Source: Novacetimonas hansenii JCM 7643 (GTDB taxonomy: Bacteria; Pseudomonadota; Alphaproteobacteria; Acetobacterales; Acetobacteraceae). Taken from it: DNA of 64,000 nt. The notes below the pieces were generated by a model that saw only the letters and a program-made list of their open reading frames with translations, did no database searches and was not told the DNA's origin. The stretch is from contig NZ_BANE01000050.1 of NCBI RefSeq assembly GCF_000964405.1, positions 1-64,000 of the forward strand, given 5' to 3'. Every line of letters begins with the position of its first letter. Positions within the stretch are counted from its first letter, which is position 1. Below are positions 1 to 9,065 of this stretch, piece after piece. A program made the position numbers and the translations under genes.

Positions 1-39
1 CTTTGGGAATCCTATGATTCAAGCTATTCGCAGTGCGCT

Positions 40-2202
40 CTAGGCGAGCGCGAGCAGTTCCCCCAGGGCAATACTGATGTCATCCCGTCCGGCACATGCC
101 GCACGTTCCAGAACTTTCGAGATGCTGGGCGAAGCTTCTCCCCCCGTCACCCGCATGACCGGGCTGTCCAGCCAGTCGAACAGACGCCGCTGGATTTCAT
201 CTGCCAGCCAGCCGCCATAGGATGTCCCACGTGCGCCCTGTTCCACCAGAAGTACACGGTTTGTCTTACGGATACTTTCCCCTATGGTATCCCAATCAAG
301 GCTGGCCCGATCCAGCCAGCGCAGGTCAATGACATCCACATCCGCATTCAGTTCATCCACGATATCAATTACGGGCTGAACCATCGCCAGATAGGTAATA
401 ACAGTGACCTTGTCCCCGGTCCGGCGCAATGCTGCTGAACCGGGCGGGATAATACCATCAAGATCATGCGGCTCCGGCGATATGGTCTGGTAAAGATCAA
501 CATGTTCAATAACCAGAACGGGATCATTGATCGTAAGGGCAGCATTCATCAGCCCCACATAATCAGCAGGGCAGGACGGTGCGACAATACGCCACCCCGG
601 AGCCGTCGCGAAAATACCAGCGGGGTCCATGGAATGCTGCGATCCATATCCCGTTCCCATTGCAACCTTGGTACGCAGGACAAGGGGAACATCAATCGCA
701 CCACCAAACATATGCCGCGCCTTCCCAACCTGATTAAAGACCTGATCAGCCGCCACCCACATGAAATCGGGATACATGAACTCCACCACCGGCCGGAAAC
801 GCCCATCCATGGCAAGGCCGCCTGCAAGGCCCATAAAGGCATTTTCGCTGATTGGTGTTCCAAAGACACGATCAGGAAAGCGCGTCGCAAGGTCACGTGT
901 AGCACCGTTCGTGCCACCTTTGAGACGATGGACATCTTCTCCCAGAACAACGATACGGGGGTCACATTCCATACGTCGGTTCATGACATCTGCAACGATA
1001 TCAACAAATTTTCGTTTCTTACCTTCAGATGAAACATCTTTCGACAGGATGGGCAGATTACCGATCTCACCAAGGTCACTGCGAATCCCGACATCGCGGA
1101 ATGATGCTGCAGGCCAAAGCTCAGGTCGGATGCTGCGCTGGTTCCCTTCCATAATCGTCAATTCTGATGATATATTCTCCATAATCGCCCGGCATCGTTC
1201 ACGCAGGTCGGATATGTCCTGCGATGTGATAAGCTGGCGCCGTATCATTTCACGCCCGACATGCTCTATCGGGTCCCGCTCACGCCAGGCGGCTTCTTCA
1301 TTCTTGTCACGATAGCCAAAGGCACTGCCAGGAAGTTTTCCATTTTGGTGAAAGTAACGATAAACTGTGGCTTCGATGACCGCCGGACCATTGCCCGCCC
1401 GACATACCGCCAGGGCTTCGTTCATCGCCATGAAGGTCGCGACAGGATCCATCCCATCGACCTGCCATGAAGGAATTCCAAAGGCCAGCCCCCGTGACGA
1501 CAATCGCGCTTCGGCCGTTGCCTCATTCACATGGGTGGAGACCGCATAAAGGTTGTTTTCAATAAAAAAGATCAACGGCAGTTTCCATGCCGCCGCAAGG
1601 TTCATGGTTTCAAGGACGGAACCGATATTGACAGCCCCATCCCCAAAATAGGTCACGGATACATTGTGTGTCCCAGCCAGGCGGTCTGCCCACGCTGCCC
1701 CTGCGGCAAGCGGGACACCACCACCGACAATGGCGTTTGTTCCCGTTACCCCGGCCTCGGCCCATCGCAGGTGCATAGACCCACCCCGTCCCAGGCAGAA
1801 CCCGGTACGCAACCCCATGATTTCAGAAAGGGCACCATGCAGTGTTTCCCGGATTGCCCCATCGAAAGGGGCCGTGCATGTCAGCGGTTGATGTTGCGCG
1901 ACATATCCCAGCGCCTTTGCCAGAAACTGGTGATGACCACGATGGGAACCATTGACCTGATCCCCCGGCAACAGGGGAAGAATGCTTCCCACGGCACCGC
2001 CTTCCTGCCCAATCGAAGAATGGGCTGGCCCATGGACCAGACCACTACCAGCAAGATCGAGAACACTTTCTTCAAACGCCCGTATCAGACTTAACCGAAC
2101 CAGCATTGTATCCAAAATGGCAGGTTCCATCGCATCCCAGTCTTCCTGAGTAGAGCGAAGCTGCACCCATGATGCCTGGGGTTCCAGAGGAATGGTGCGC
2201 AT
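40..2202 (-). CDS. Fused alpha/beta E1 subunit of a 2-oxoacid dehydrogenase
   Basis: This 720-residue protein joins the two E1 subunits of a ThDP-dependent 2-oxoacid (pyruvate, acetoin or branched-chain type) dehydrogenase. The N-terminal half shows the alpha-subunit ThDP motif GDGAVNIG, closing about 25 residues later at IENN, and the SHRGHHQ loop. The C-terminal half, from about residue 395, is the transketolase-like beta subunit (VVLGEDV, PISENAFMGLAGGLA). It would decarboxylate a 2-oxo acid and pass the acyl group to a lipoyl E2, which is not in the window but may lie beyond position 1. The ATG has AAGGA about 10 bases upstream. A 640-bp gap separates it from the aldehyde dehydrogenase operon, so it probably has its own promoter. 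The fusion and fold are clear; the substrate cannot be read. Confidence 0.85.
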   Translation of the reverse strand: MRTIPLEPQASWVQLRSTQEDWDAMEPAILDTMLVRLSLIRAFEESVLDLAGSGLVHGPAHSSIGQEGGAVGSILPLLPGDQVNGSHRGHHQFLAKALGYVAQHQPLTCTAPFDGAIRETLHGALSEIMGLRTGFCLGRGGSMHLRWAEAGVTGTNAIVGGGVPLAAGAAWADRLAGTHNVSVTYFGDGAVNIGSVLETMNLAAAWKLPLIFFIENNLYAVSTHVNEATAEARLSSRGLAFGIPSWQVDGMDPVATFMAMNEALAVCRAGNGPAVIEATVYRYFHQNGKLPGSAFGYRDKNEEAAWRERDPIEHVGREMIRRQLITSQDISDLRERCRAIMENISSELTIMEGNQRSIRPELWPAASFRDVGIRSDLGEIGNLPILSKDVSSEGKKRKFVDIVADVMNRRMECDPRIVVLGEDVHRLKGGTNGATRDLATRFPDRVFGTPISENAFMGLAGGLAMDGRFRPVVEFMYPDFMWVAADQVFNQVGKARHMFGGAIDVPLVLRTKVAMGTGYGSQHSMDPAGIFATAPGWRIVAPSCPADYVGLMNAALTINDPVLVIEHVDLYQTISPEPHDLDGIIPPGSAALRRTGDKVTVITYLAMVQPVIDIVDELNADVDVIDLRWLDRASLDWDTIGESIRKTNRVLLVEQGARGTSYGGWLADEIQRRLFDWLDSPVMRVTGGEASPSISKVLERAACAGRDDISIALGELLALA

Positions 2203-2842
2203 CAGGCCTGTTCCTTATATGACGTCCCCCCACACGGGCGGGTAAGGTTGCCCGCAACGAGTATCAGTTAATTGGATACATTCGTATAAATATAACTGTT
2301 CTTTATGTAAAAAATAGGTGATATCCATCCCGAGTGGATACATTGTGGCGAAACATATCCACGCGTTTCCCATGGAAGAGGCTCCTGACACAATAAGATG
2401 CCAGCCGCCCATGGTATCCAACAATGGAAATGCTCAGGGTGCGCTATGATGGCGATCTGCACGATCATGACATGGCTGTGGTGCGGCTAAAGACCGTGAA
2501 GCCGGATCAACACACCGTCAGAAGGGAAATTGAAAAGCCAACTGAAAACTGAAATTTTCGTCCAGTTTCCGAAATGCCCAGCAACCGCAGTCCAATGCCT
2601 GAATTGCTTCGGCAGGCCTTTTACCATGGACTATCTGCACGGATTATCCATGATGGACGCTTGCCCATGACACATGCTGTTGATCTGTTGTGCCATTACA
2701 TCGGGATGGGCGGTTATGTCCTGCCAATTTCAGCGGGCCTGTTCATCAGCCATCTGAAACATTGTGCAGATTTTTCTTTTGGATTTTTTATACAAAAAAT
2801 CAGGATATGCCGTCCTCAAACAACGGGAATGCGCCTGCATTC
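2203..2842. other. Intergenic region upstream of the E1 gene
   Basis: A 640-bp gap between the E1 gene and the aldehyde dehydrogenase stop. Short open frames here have no recognisable protein character. The only structure I can support is an inverted repeat and a direct repeat close to the E1 start, listed separately. Confidence 0.5.
2322..2340. promoter_or_regulatory. Inverted repeat upstream of E1, candidate operator
   Basis: TATCCA and TGGATA form a perfect 6-bp inverted repeat with a 7-bp spacer, about 120 bases upstream of the E1 start. The right arm lies inside a 10-bp direct repeat, TGGATACATT, which also occurs at 2273-2282, about 62 bp nearer the E1 gene. That layout suits a regulator binding two sites. 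Which regulator is unknown. Confidence 0.35.
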
Positions 2843-4345
2843 TCATGACGCGGCCCAAGGATGCGGGATTTCAGACATACCAATATAATAGGATTTCTGC
2901 CGCATGTATGAAAGAAGTCCCTGAAGACCTTTTTCCCTGCCCATGCCGCTTTCCTTCTCTCCGCCAAAAGGCGTGGATATGGAAAACTGCTTATAGGTAT
3001 TGATCCATACCGTGCCAGTGGTAATACGCCGCCCCACCTGCATGGCCTGCACGTTATCACGTGTCCATATACCGCATGCCAACGCGTAAGGATTATCATT
3101 GGCCAATGCAATAACTTCCCCAACATTAGAGAATTTCTGCACCGTCAGCACAGGGCCGAATATTTCCTCCCTACAGGCTTCGGACGTATTTGGCAGTCCA
3201 GCAATCACTGTCGGCTGGTAATAGATCCCTGCATCATACATGCTGCCTTCCGGTCGCCGCCCACCTGCAAGGATATCACCACCCGCCTTACGTGCTTTTT
3301 CCACCCATCCCTCCACCGTGCGCAGATGTGCGGCATGAACCAGCGGCCCAACCTGAGTCTGTGGGGCGAAGGGGTGTCCGACCTTCAGGCCTTTTGCTGC
3401 CCTGACAAGACGCTCCAGAAAACTTTCATATATGTCTTCATGGATGAAAAGTCGTGATCCCGCGACACAGGATTGTCCTGATGAAGAGAAGATACCATAA
3501 AGAATCCCGGCGATTGCCACATCCTGATCCGCATCGGCGAATACGATGGTGGGCGATTTCCCACCCAGTTCCAGCGATACCGGGATCATGCATTTTGCGG
3601 CATGCAGGGCGATGGCATGCCCGACACGGGTGCCACCGGTAAAAGAAATACGCCTGACCATGGGATGATTGACCAGATATTCGCCAACGATCTCCCCACT
3701 TCCGGGCAATACTGAAAACAGACCTTTCGGCAGGCTGGTTGTATCAATGATACGTGCGAATTCCAGCGCAACCAGCGGCGTCCATGTCGCAGTCTTCAGC
3801 ACCACCGCATTGCCTGCCGCCAGCGCGGGGGCCACTTTCTGCGCATCGCTTGCAATGGGCGAATTCCATGGTGTAATCGCGCAGACAACACCGACCGGCT
3901 CATAACAGGACAGTGTCATATAAGGGCCACGGGCTGGCGTTATCGCTTCTTCGCGCGTCTCCACAACGGCGGCATAATAACGGAATGTCGCGGCGGCACT
4001 TTGGGCCAGCGCGCGCGTTTCCATCAGGGTCTTGCCTGTATCACGTGTCTGTATCCACGCGATCCTGTCAGCATTGCGTGCAAGTGCCTCCGCAATTTCA
4101 TACAGATATGATGCACGCTGATGGGGAAGGAGGTTGCGCCAGGCAGGGGCCATCGCCGCCGCCTGCGCCCGTTCGAGTGCGAGCGCCGCATCGGCGGTTC
4201 CCGCACCACGCATGACCCGATTGATCCGCATATCCGCTGGAAAATAGGACGTAATTTCCTCGCCAGTACCAACACGGAATTCACCGCCGACATAAATCCT
4301 GCCATCGGGCATATCCGTTTCTGGAAAGGGATCTTGTAACGTCAT
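2843..4345 (-). CDS. NAD(P)-dependent aldehyde dehydrogenase
   Basis: A full-length (500 residue) aldehyde dehydrogenase that should oxidise an aldehyde to the acid. Visible family features: PWN with the oxyanion Asn161, the nucleotide-binding FTGGTRVG near 236, general base Glu259 in LELGG, and catalytic Cys293 in GQSC. The usual KPSE motif is replaced by KTATW at Lys184, which could affect cofactor preference. The ATG is preceded by GGAG at a good distance and lies 18 bp after the aspartate-dehydrogenase-like gene. It is the last gene of the IclR-led operon. The ThDP enzyme two genes upstream is a plausible source of its aldehyde; this is inference from context. Confidence 0.9.
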   Translation of the reverse strand: MTLQDPFPETDMPDGRIYVGGEFRVGTGEEITSYFPADMRINRVMRGAGTADAALALERAQAAAMAPAWRNLLPHQRASYLYEIAEALARNADRIAWIQTRDTGKTLMETRALAQSAAATFRYYAAVVETREEAITPARGPYMTLSCYEPVGVVCAITPWNSPIASDAQKVAPALAAGNAVVLKTATWTPLVALEFARIIDTTSLPKGLFSVLPGSGEIVGEYLVNHPMVRRISFTGGTRVGHAIALHAAKCMIPVSLELGGKSPTIVFADADQDVAIAGILYGIFSSSGQSCVAGSRLFIHEDIYESFLERLVRAAKGLKVGHPFAPQTQVGPLVHAAHLRTVEGWVEKARKAGGDILAGGRRPEGSMYDAGIYYQPTVIAGLPNTSEACREEIFGPVLTVQKFSNVGEVIALANDNPYALACGIWTRDNVQAMQVGRRITTGTVWINTYKQFSISTPFGGEKESGMGREKGLQGLLSYMRQKSYYIGMSEIPHPWAAS

Positions 4346-4363
4346 TGCGTTGCTCCGGATTTT

Positions 4364-5197
4364 TCAGATCACTTCACATGTCACATGGTTTATCACCAGA
4401 CGCGCCAGGCTGTACCCAGCAGTCTGGGAAGTGCGTGGATTATCAGGGGATGCACGTCCCTCCAAACGGATGGAAACGGTTGTACACCCTGAATCAAAAA
4501 CAATCTCGTGGATGTTGCCCGTAATACCGGGATCCGCGATCAGCCTGACACGGGTCTTTTCAAAACCAACCCCGGCCAAGGCAATGGCGGCGGCCACATT
4601 GGCATTTTTGGGATAATCCAGGGCTGCGGCACGTGCCGTGCCATCAAAAAATACTTCTGGGACAGACAGTGTATCCAGCGACATTTTCTGCTCAGCCAGT
4701 GTGCCACGCCATGCCTGTGGTGGCTTGCGGGAATGATAGATCACCTCGCGCAGACCCGACAGACGGGCCGCCACCAGAACATCAAGCGCCCCGATCGCAC
4801 CTGGCGCAACCAGATAACGTGTGCCGCCAAAAGATGCAGCACGCTGCAGGGATGTACGCACATCATCATCAGCCAATGCCCCGACAGAGGCCAGAACCAG
4901 CGGCACGCCCGCCGCCAGAACATCCGCGCCGTACATCGTGACCGCCTGCTGTGAGGCACATTCGACCACGATATCGGGACGGGCCGCCATAAACGCATCA
5001 TATGTTGTCACGACCGTCGGGCAGGTATCGCCCTCCTGCCATGTTCCGATACGGTCGCGAACCCGCTCCGCACTTCCTTGCGGCACCAGGAATGTCAGGG
5101 TCGGGAAACGCATTCCCGCCGCGTACAGGGCCTGCATCATCGTGGCGGCCATCGCACCGCATCCGATCACCCCCATATTGACCCGCATGCATCCCAT
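4364..5197 (-). CDS. Aspartate-dehydrogenase-like NAD(P) oxidoreductase (NadX family)
   Basis: 277 residues with an N-terminal Rossmann motif (GVIGCGAMA) and a C-terminal aspartate dehydrogenase domain carrying the family's VIYHSRKPP segment with its His. Family members oxidise L-aspartate to iminoaspartate/oxaloacetate, but several sit in catabolic clusters where another amino acid or amine may be the substrate. The start codon overlaps the stop of the ThDP enzyme as TGATG, so translation is probably coupled. No nadA or nadC is nearby, which argues against a role in NAD synthesis here. Confidence 0.8.
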   Translation of the reverse strand: MGCMRVNMGVIGCGAMAATMMQALYAAGMRFPTLTFLVPQGSAERVRDRIGTWQEGDTCPTVVTTYDAFMAARPDIVVECASQQAVTMYGADVLAAGVPLVLASVGALADDDVRTSLQRAASFGGTRYLVAPGAIGALDVLVAARLSGLREVIYHSRKPPQAWRGTLAEQKMSLDTLSVPEVFFDGTARAAALDYPKNANVAAAIALAGVGFEKTRVRLIADPGITGNIHEIVFDSGCTTVSIRLEGRASPDNPRTSQTAGYSLARLVINHVTCEVI

Positions 5198-6885
5198 CAG
5201 GCCACACCACTGCCAGCGGCACCTGCGGGGGGGCCCGTAAAGCTGCGTGCGAACGGACCAATCGCAAGCATATCGACCTCCAGCAAGACCGGTCCTTCCA
5301 TTCGCAAGGTCTGTGCAAATGTGCCGGGAAAATCCTGCGCATCATCGACACGGCGATAAGCCATCCCCATACCTTCCGACAGTTTTGCAAAATCGGGCGT
5401 ATTCGATAATGTATAACAATGCCGCCCACCGTACTGGGAATCCTGGATATTGCGGATCACGCCATATCCCCGGTCATTCATCAGTACAAAGACAATATCG
5501 GCCTGCTGCTCAACAGCCGTGGCCAGTTCACCGATATACAGCATGGCCCCGCCATCCCCCAGCAATGCCACGGTTTTTCTAGAATGTGCGGCGCATGCAG
5601 CTCCAATCGCCATTGCGATCCCCTGCCCGATGCCACCGCCAAGCGCATGCACACCCAGATTCGGAGCGGCCAAAGTCACATAACGGTTGCCAAACATGGA
5701 ATTTGCGATCGTGACATCACGCACGAACGGAAGCTTTTCCTCCGATACATGATGACGCAATGTATCCGCAACGACAGCATAAGGCCCCAGCGCCTGCCGC
5801 AGGTCTGCCTCGGCGCTATAACGTGCATGCCTGACATCTTCAAGAAATTTTCTGTCTGTATCAAGATCTTGAGGAATACGATCCACAACCCCCTGTAGTA
5901 CGAGTTGCGCATCGCCATGCACAAACAGATCAACCGCGTAATTCCGTCCCCCCTGGGTTGCATCCGCATCCACCTGTATACGCGCCTGCCCCAATGGCAT
6001 TGTATTATTACATGTCTCGTTTCCACGCAGGCGTGACCCGACAATCATGACAAGGTCAGAACGTGCATAGATTTCCTGTGCCGATAGAGACATATTGAAT
6101 GCCCCCAACGTGGCCGGATGGTTTTCTGGCACGATAGCCCGCCCGTTCGTGCTGGTCACGACAGCGCATCCCCGATCCGCCAGCAAGACAGCCTGAGCCA
6201 TGGCCTTCCTTGCCCCCCCACCCAACCACAGGACGGGCCGTCGCGCGCGGCGCAACATTGTCGCAAAGTGATCAAGCGCCACCGGATCGGGGATAACTGG
6301 CGCAACATATGGACGCGGCATATAGAGGGGAACAGCAGCACGTTCACGCTGGACATCAATCGGGATTTCAATGGAGACCGGCCCCATGGGGGCGCTGAGC
6401 GCCGCCGCCGCCGCCGCCGCCAGCATCGGCAGAAGGGTTCGTGCTTCCCACACACGGAACACGGATTTGGATACACCACGCAGCATGACGGGCTGGTGCG
6501 GCACATCATGAATGGCCGCACGGTCGCGATCCATCAGGGGGCGATCAACCTGCGTCGTGATATGCAGCACCGGTGAACAGGCGGTCAGGGCCTCTACCTG
6601 GCTGCCTGCTGCATTCCCTGCAGCCGTGCCGGTACTGGTAATCACCACCCCCAGACATCCGCTGACACGGGCATAGGCATCGGCCATGTTCATTGCACCT
6701 GCCTCCCCCCGCGCGGGAACAAAACGGATGCAGCCCTTTTGATATAATGCGTCCAGTATTGGCATGTTATGGATCGAAATAACGCCGAACACGGTCGTAA
6801 CCCCGATTGTCTCCAACCATTGCGCAACCTGTTCGCCCACGGACATCCCCGTATCGGGAACCTCCCCGGTCATTGCATTCACCAT
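5197..6885 (-). CDS. ThDP-dependent enzyme of the acetolactate synthase / decarboxylase family
   Basis: About 562 residues with three ThDP-fold domains. The N-terminal domain has the catalytic Glu in ARGEAGA. The C-terminal domain has GDGG, closing with the ND of LMNDRGYG. It resembles acetolactate synthase, benzoylformate decarboxylase and related lyases; substrate not assignable. I start it at the ATG at 6885, 13 bases after the SDR stop and behind GGAAAAC, rather than at an upstream start that would overlap the SDR by more than 200 bp. A (GCC)7 trinucleotide run at 6401-6421 encodes a polyalanine stretch. Located in the IclR-SDR-ThDP-AspDH-ALDH operon, it could turn a 2-oxo acid into the aldehyde used by the last gene. 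Confidence 0.85.
   Translation of the reverse strand: MVNAMTGEVPDTGMSVGEQVAQWLETIGVTTVFGVISIHNMPILDALYQKGCIRFVPARGEAGAMNMADAYARVSGCLGVVITSTGTAAGNAAGSQVEALTACSPVLHITTQVDRPLMDRDRAAIHDVPHQPVMLRGVSKSVFRVWEARTLLPMLAAAAAAALSAPMGPVSIEIPIDVQRERAAVPLYMPRPYVAPVIPDPVALDHFATMLRRARRPVLWLGGGARKAMAQAVLLADRGCAVVTSTNGRAIVPENHPATLGAFNMSLSAQEIYARSDLVMIVGSRLRGNETCNNTMPLGQARIQVDADATQGGRNYAVDLFVHGDAQLVLQGVVDRIPQDLDTDRKFLEDVRHARYSAEADLRQALGPYAVVADTLRHHVSEEKLPFVRDVTIANSMFGNRYVTLAAPNLGVHALGGGIGQGIAMAIGAACAAHSRKTVALLGDGGAMLYIGELATAVEQQADIVFVLMNDRGYGVIRNIQDSQYGGRHCYTLSNTPDFAKLSEGMGMAYRRVDDAQDFPGTFAQTLRMEGPVLLEVDMLAIGPFARSFTGPPAGAAGSGVA
6401..6421. repeat. (GCC)7 trinucleotide repeat inside the ThDP enzyme gene
   Basis: Seven consecutive GCC triplets encode part of an Ala-rich run in the ThDP enzyme. 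Slippage would add or remove whole alanines without shifting frame. Confidence 0.8.
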
Positions 6886-6898
6886 GAAGTGTTTTCCA

Positions 6899-7690
6899 TC
6901 ATATCTGGCGTGAAAGACCGCCTGAGACCTCAATTCGGGCACCGGTAATATAATGCGCAGCGGAAGAGCCAAGAAATACGATCGCCTGAGCCACATCTTC
7001 CGGTTTTCCCAACCGGCCCAGCGGTATAGTCCTGCGCGCTGCGACATCAGCGAGCCATGCGTCATAACCAAGATTGCGGTTGGCCCGCACTTCGAAACGC
7101 CGTCGCCATTGACCGGATTCAATCAACCCGACCACAACCGAATTGACCCGGATGGCAGGCGCCAGTTCGCATGCAAGCGATTTCAAAAGATTCTGCACCC
7201 CGGCACGTGCCGCCGAAGTGCATACCATATGGGGTTCCGGCTGATATGCCAGCAATGAGTTCACCGCCACAATAGCCCCTGCGCCATCATGGGACAGGGT
7301 TTTACGAAATGCCCTGATCGTGTTTATCTGACTGAAGAATTTTAAATCAAGCTCTTCGCGCCACCCTGCATCATCCGTATCCGCAAATGTGGAAACACGC
7401 CCTTGGCCCGCATTATTGACCAGCAGATGGCACCCACCACGCCACGCCATCACCGCATCATGCAATGCCTGCACCTGCCCGCTTTCCAGAACATCGCATT
7501 GAACAGCCAATACCCGTCCCGCCCCTGCAAGACCTACCAATTCGGCATGGGCATGGGCCAACCGATTGGCGTCACGACCACAGATGGCTACATAAGCGCC
7601 ATTACGCAGCAGTTCACGCGCCGTCGCCAGCCCGATCCCCGATGATCCTCCCGTCACGACGGCAACGCGGTCATTCAATCCCATGTTCAT
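6899..7690 (-). CDS. SDR-family oxidoreductase lacking the usual Tyr-x3-Lys
   Basis: A short-chain dehydrogenase/reductase of about 264 residues with the dinucleotide motif VTGGSSGIG and the structural NNAG. The catalytic serine region is present (VNSLLAY), but where YxxxK is expected the sequence reads MVCTSAARAGVQ, so both the Tyr and the Lys appear to be missing. Such SDRs exist as a subfamily; whether they are active reductases is unclear to me. I chose the ATG at 7690, 13 bases after the IclR stop. It is the second gene of the operon. The nucleotide-binding fold is certain, the reaction is not. Confidence 0.8.
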   Translation of the reverse strand: MNMGLNDRVAVVTGGSSGIGLATARELLRNGAYVAICGRDANRLAHAHAELVGLAGAGRVLAVQCDVLESGQVQALHDAVMAWRGGCHLLVNNAGQGRVSTFADTDDAGWREELDLKFFSQINTIRAFRKTLSHDGAGAIVAVNSLLAYQPEPHMVCTSAARAGVQNLLKSLACELAPAIRVNSVVVGLIESGQWRRRFEVRANRNLGYDAWLADVAARRTIPLGRLGKPEDVAQAIVFLGSSAAHYITGARIEVSGGLSRQI

Positions 7691-7703
7691 AGGAATACCC
7701 CCG

Positions 7704-8576
7704 TCATCTTCCGACATGCAGGTCACAATGGCTGCCGACTGGTGGCGCAGCCTCTTCACGATCACCGATACGCACCGACAATGTATGCGCAGCCTTGCAG
7801 ACCTGTTCGATGATCTGTGTTTCCCTGCGAAGAGACATCTTGAACAAGGAGGTAGGACCAGTCACATTCAGCGCGGCCAGAACCTTGTGACCATGCCCGA
7901 AAATGGGTGCTGCGACAGAACTGACCCCATTGCTGTAGATACCATCACTGACAGAATATCCCATCTCGCGCTCCGCCCGAAGGCGTGCCTCAAGGCTTTC
8001 CCAGGTGGTTGGTGTCATGTCCGTATATTGCCCAAGCACACATCCCGCATACATTGCCCGCACTGTCTCTGCATCCATGACGGCAAGGATCGCACGACCC
8101 AGTGTGGTTGCATGTGCGCTGATACGCGAACCCACCGTAATATTGCTGGCCAACGGGACATTTGGCACCCGACGGGCAAGGTACATGGCATCCAGACCAT
8201 CCAGAACCCCAAGATGCGCTGACAGTCCGGTTTCCTCCGCAAGCCGGGCGATCACCGGCATGCCGATCCGCACAAGGTCCTGCCCATAGGCGTGGTCGCC
8301 CACCATGCCGACCAGGTCGATACCAATCTGGTAATCCCCACCGCCAGAGACCTTTTCGATAAAACGTTCGGCCTCGAACGTATGCAAAAGCCGCAGCAAT
8401 GTAGTACGACTTATGTCAAGTTGCGTTGCAACGGCCCTGATGTTCGCAAATGAACCACCCTCTGCAATATATCGCAAAAGCCGGCAGGCACGTTGTACCG
8501 GCGGGGACAGGTAATGACTTTCCCCCTCCGGCCTGACCACGGTGACTTCGTGCATATCCTGCCCATATTCGTCCAT
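7704..8576 (-). CDS. IclR-family transcriptional regulator, head of the AspDH/ThDP operon
   Basis: About 290 residues with an N-terminal winged HTH (ISRTTLLRLLHTFEAERFI) and the IclR ligand-binding domain (ARLAEETGLSAHLGVLDG, HATTLGRAILA, SVAAPIF). It is the first gene of a minus-strand operon with SDR, ThDP enzyme, AspDH-like enzyme and ALDH, so it probably autoregulates them. An excellent palindrome lies about 105 bases upstream of its start at 8681-8696, and a nearly identical one precedes the TonB receptor gene near 16.9 kb. The ATG at 8576 is preferred to an upstream TTG at 8606. Confidence 0.88.
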   Translation of the reverse strand: MDEYGQDMHEVTVVRPEGESHYLSPPVQRACRLLRYIAEGGSFANIRAVATQLDISRTTLLRLLHTFEAERFIEKVSGGGDYQIGIDLVGMVGDHAYGQDLVRIGMPVIARLAEETGLSAHLGVLDGLDAMYLARRVPNVPLASNITVGSRISAHATTLGRAILAVMDAETVRAMYAGCVLGQYTDMTPTTWESLEARLRAEREMGYSVSDGIYSNGVSSVAAPIFGHGHKVLAALNVTGPTSLFKMSLRRETQIIEQVCKAAHTLSVRIGDREEAAPPVGSHCDLHVGR

Positions 8577-9065
8577 TTCGCAGCCACGCCTTTCATGTCC
8601 AGACAATCCTGCAGCAGCCCTGCCCGTAACTTACGCACACAAGCACATGCTTTTGTAAGCAAGTCAGCGCATCGCAAATATGTTCATATTTGAACATTTA
8701 ATCACTATATGAACATTTTATATCCCAGATAAATATCTCGATCAACTTATTTCGGCATCACATCATTGGAATGACAACCAGCGTCATTAAAGACAAATTC
8801 CATTTATTTTTCTTTATTTAACAACATAATATTCATTTTTAGGCATATACAAGGCAACGTCCATTCAGACGAATTCCTGCAAATTCTGTCAGATTTCCAC
8901 ACAGACTCCGATCCATATATTTGATTGAATACGAACCTATGGTTATATTATGAACAATTATCGGCGTGTGGCAGGCGGCTTACACAAAGACTGAAAGCCT
9001 CCATCACGCACCCTCATCACCCGATCCAATCCCGGCATAAGGCCGGCAGGTCAGGAGTTCAGAAC
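8577..9065. other. Divergent promoter region, IclR / cupin
   Basis: An AT-rich gap of about 490 bp between the divergent IclR and cupin genes. It holds the palindrome at 8681-8696 and two TATGAACA half-sites, and nothing that looks protein-coding. Confidence 0.5.
8681..8696. promoter_or_regulatory. Palindromic operator TGTTCATATTTGAACA
   Basis: A 16-bp palindrome (15 of 16 positions shared with the site at 16864-16879) in the divergent region between the IclR gene and the first cupin gene. Extra half-sites reading TATGAACA lie at 8708-8715 and 8949-8956, the latter on the cupin side. The arrangement suits an IclR-type regulator controlling both directions. Confidence 0.6.

Noticed and set aside
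466-2094. Plus-strand open frames over the E1 gene
   Set aside because: They are shadows of the strongly supported minus-strand E1 and have no family features.
2574-2888. Open frame in the E1/ALDH gap
   Set aside because: No RBS, domain or signal, and it runs into the ALDH gene on the other strand.
8925-9065. Upstream extension of cupin 1
   Set aside because: The ATG at 9066 has a good AGGAG, and its N-terminus resembles the paralogue's.
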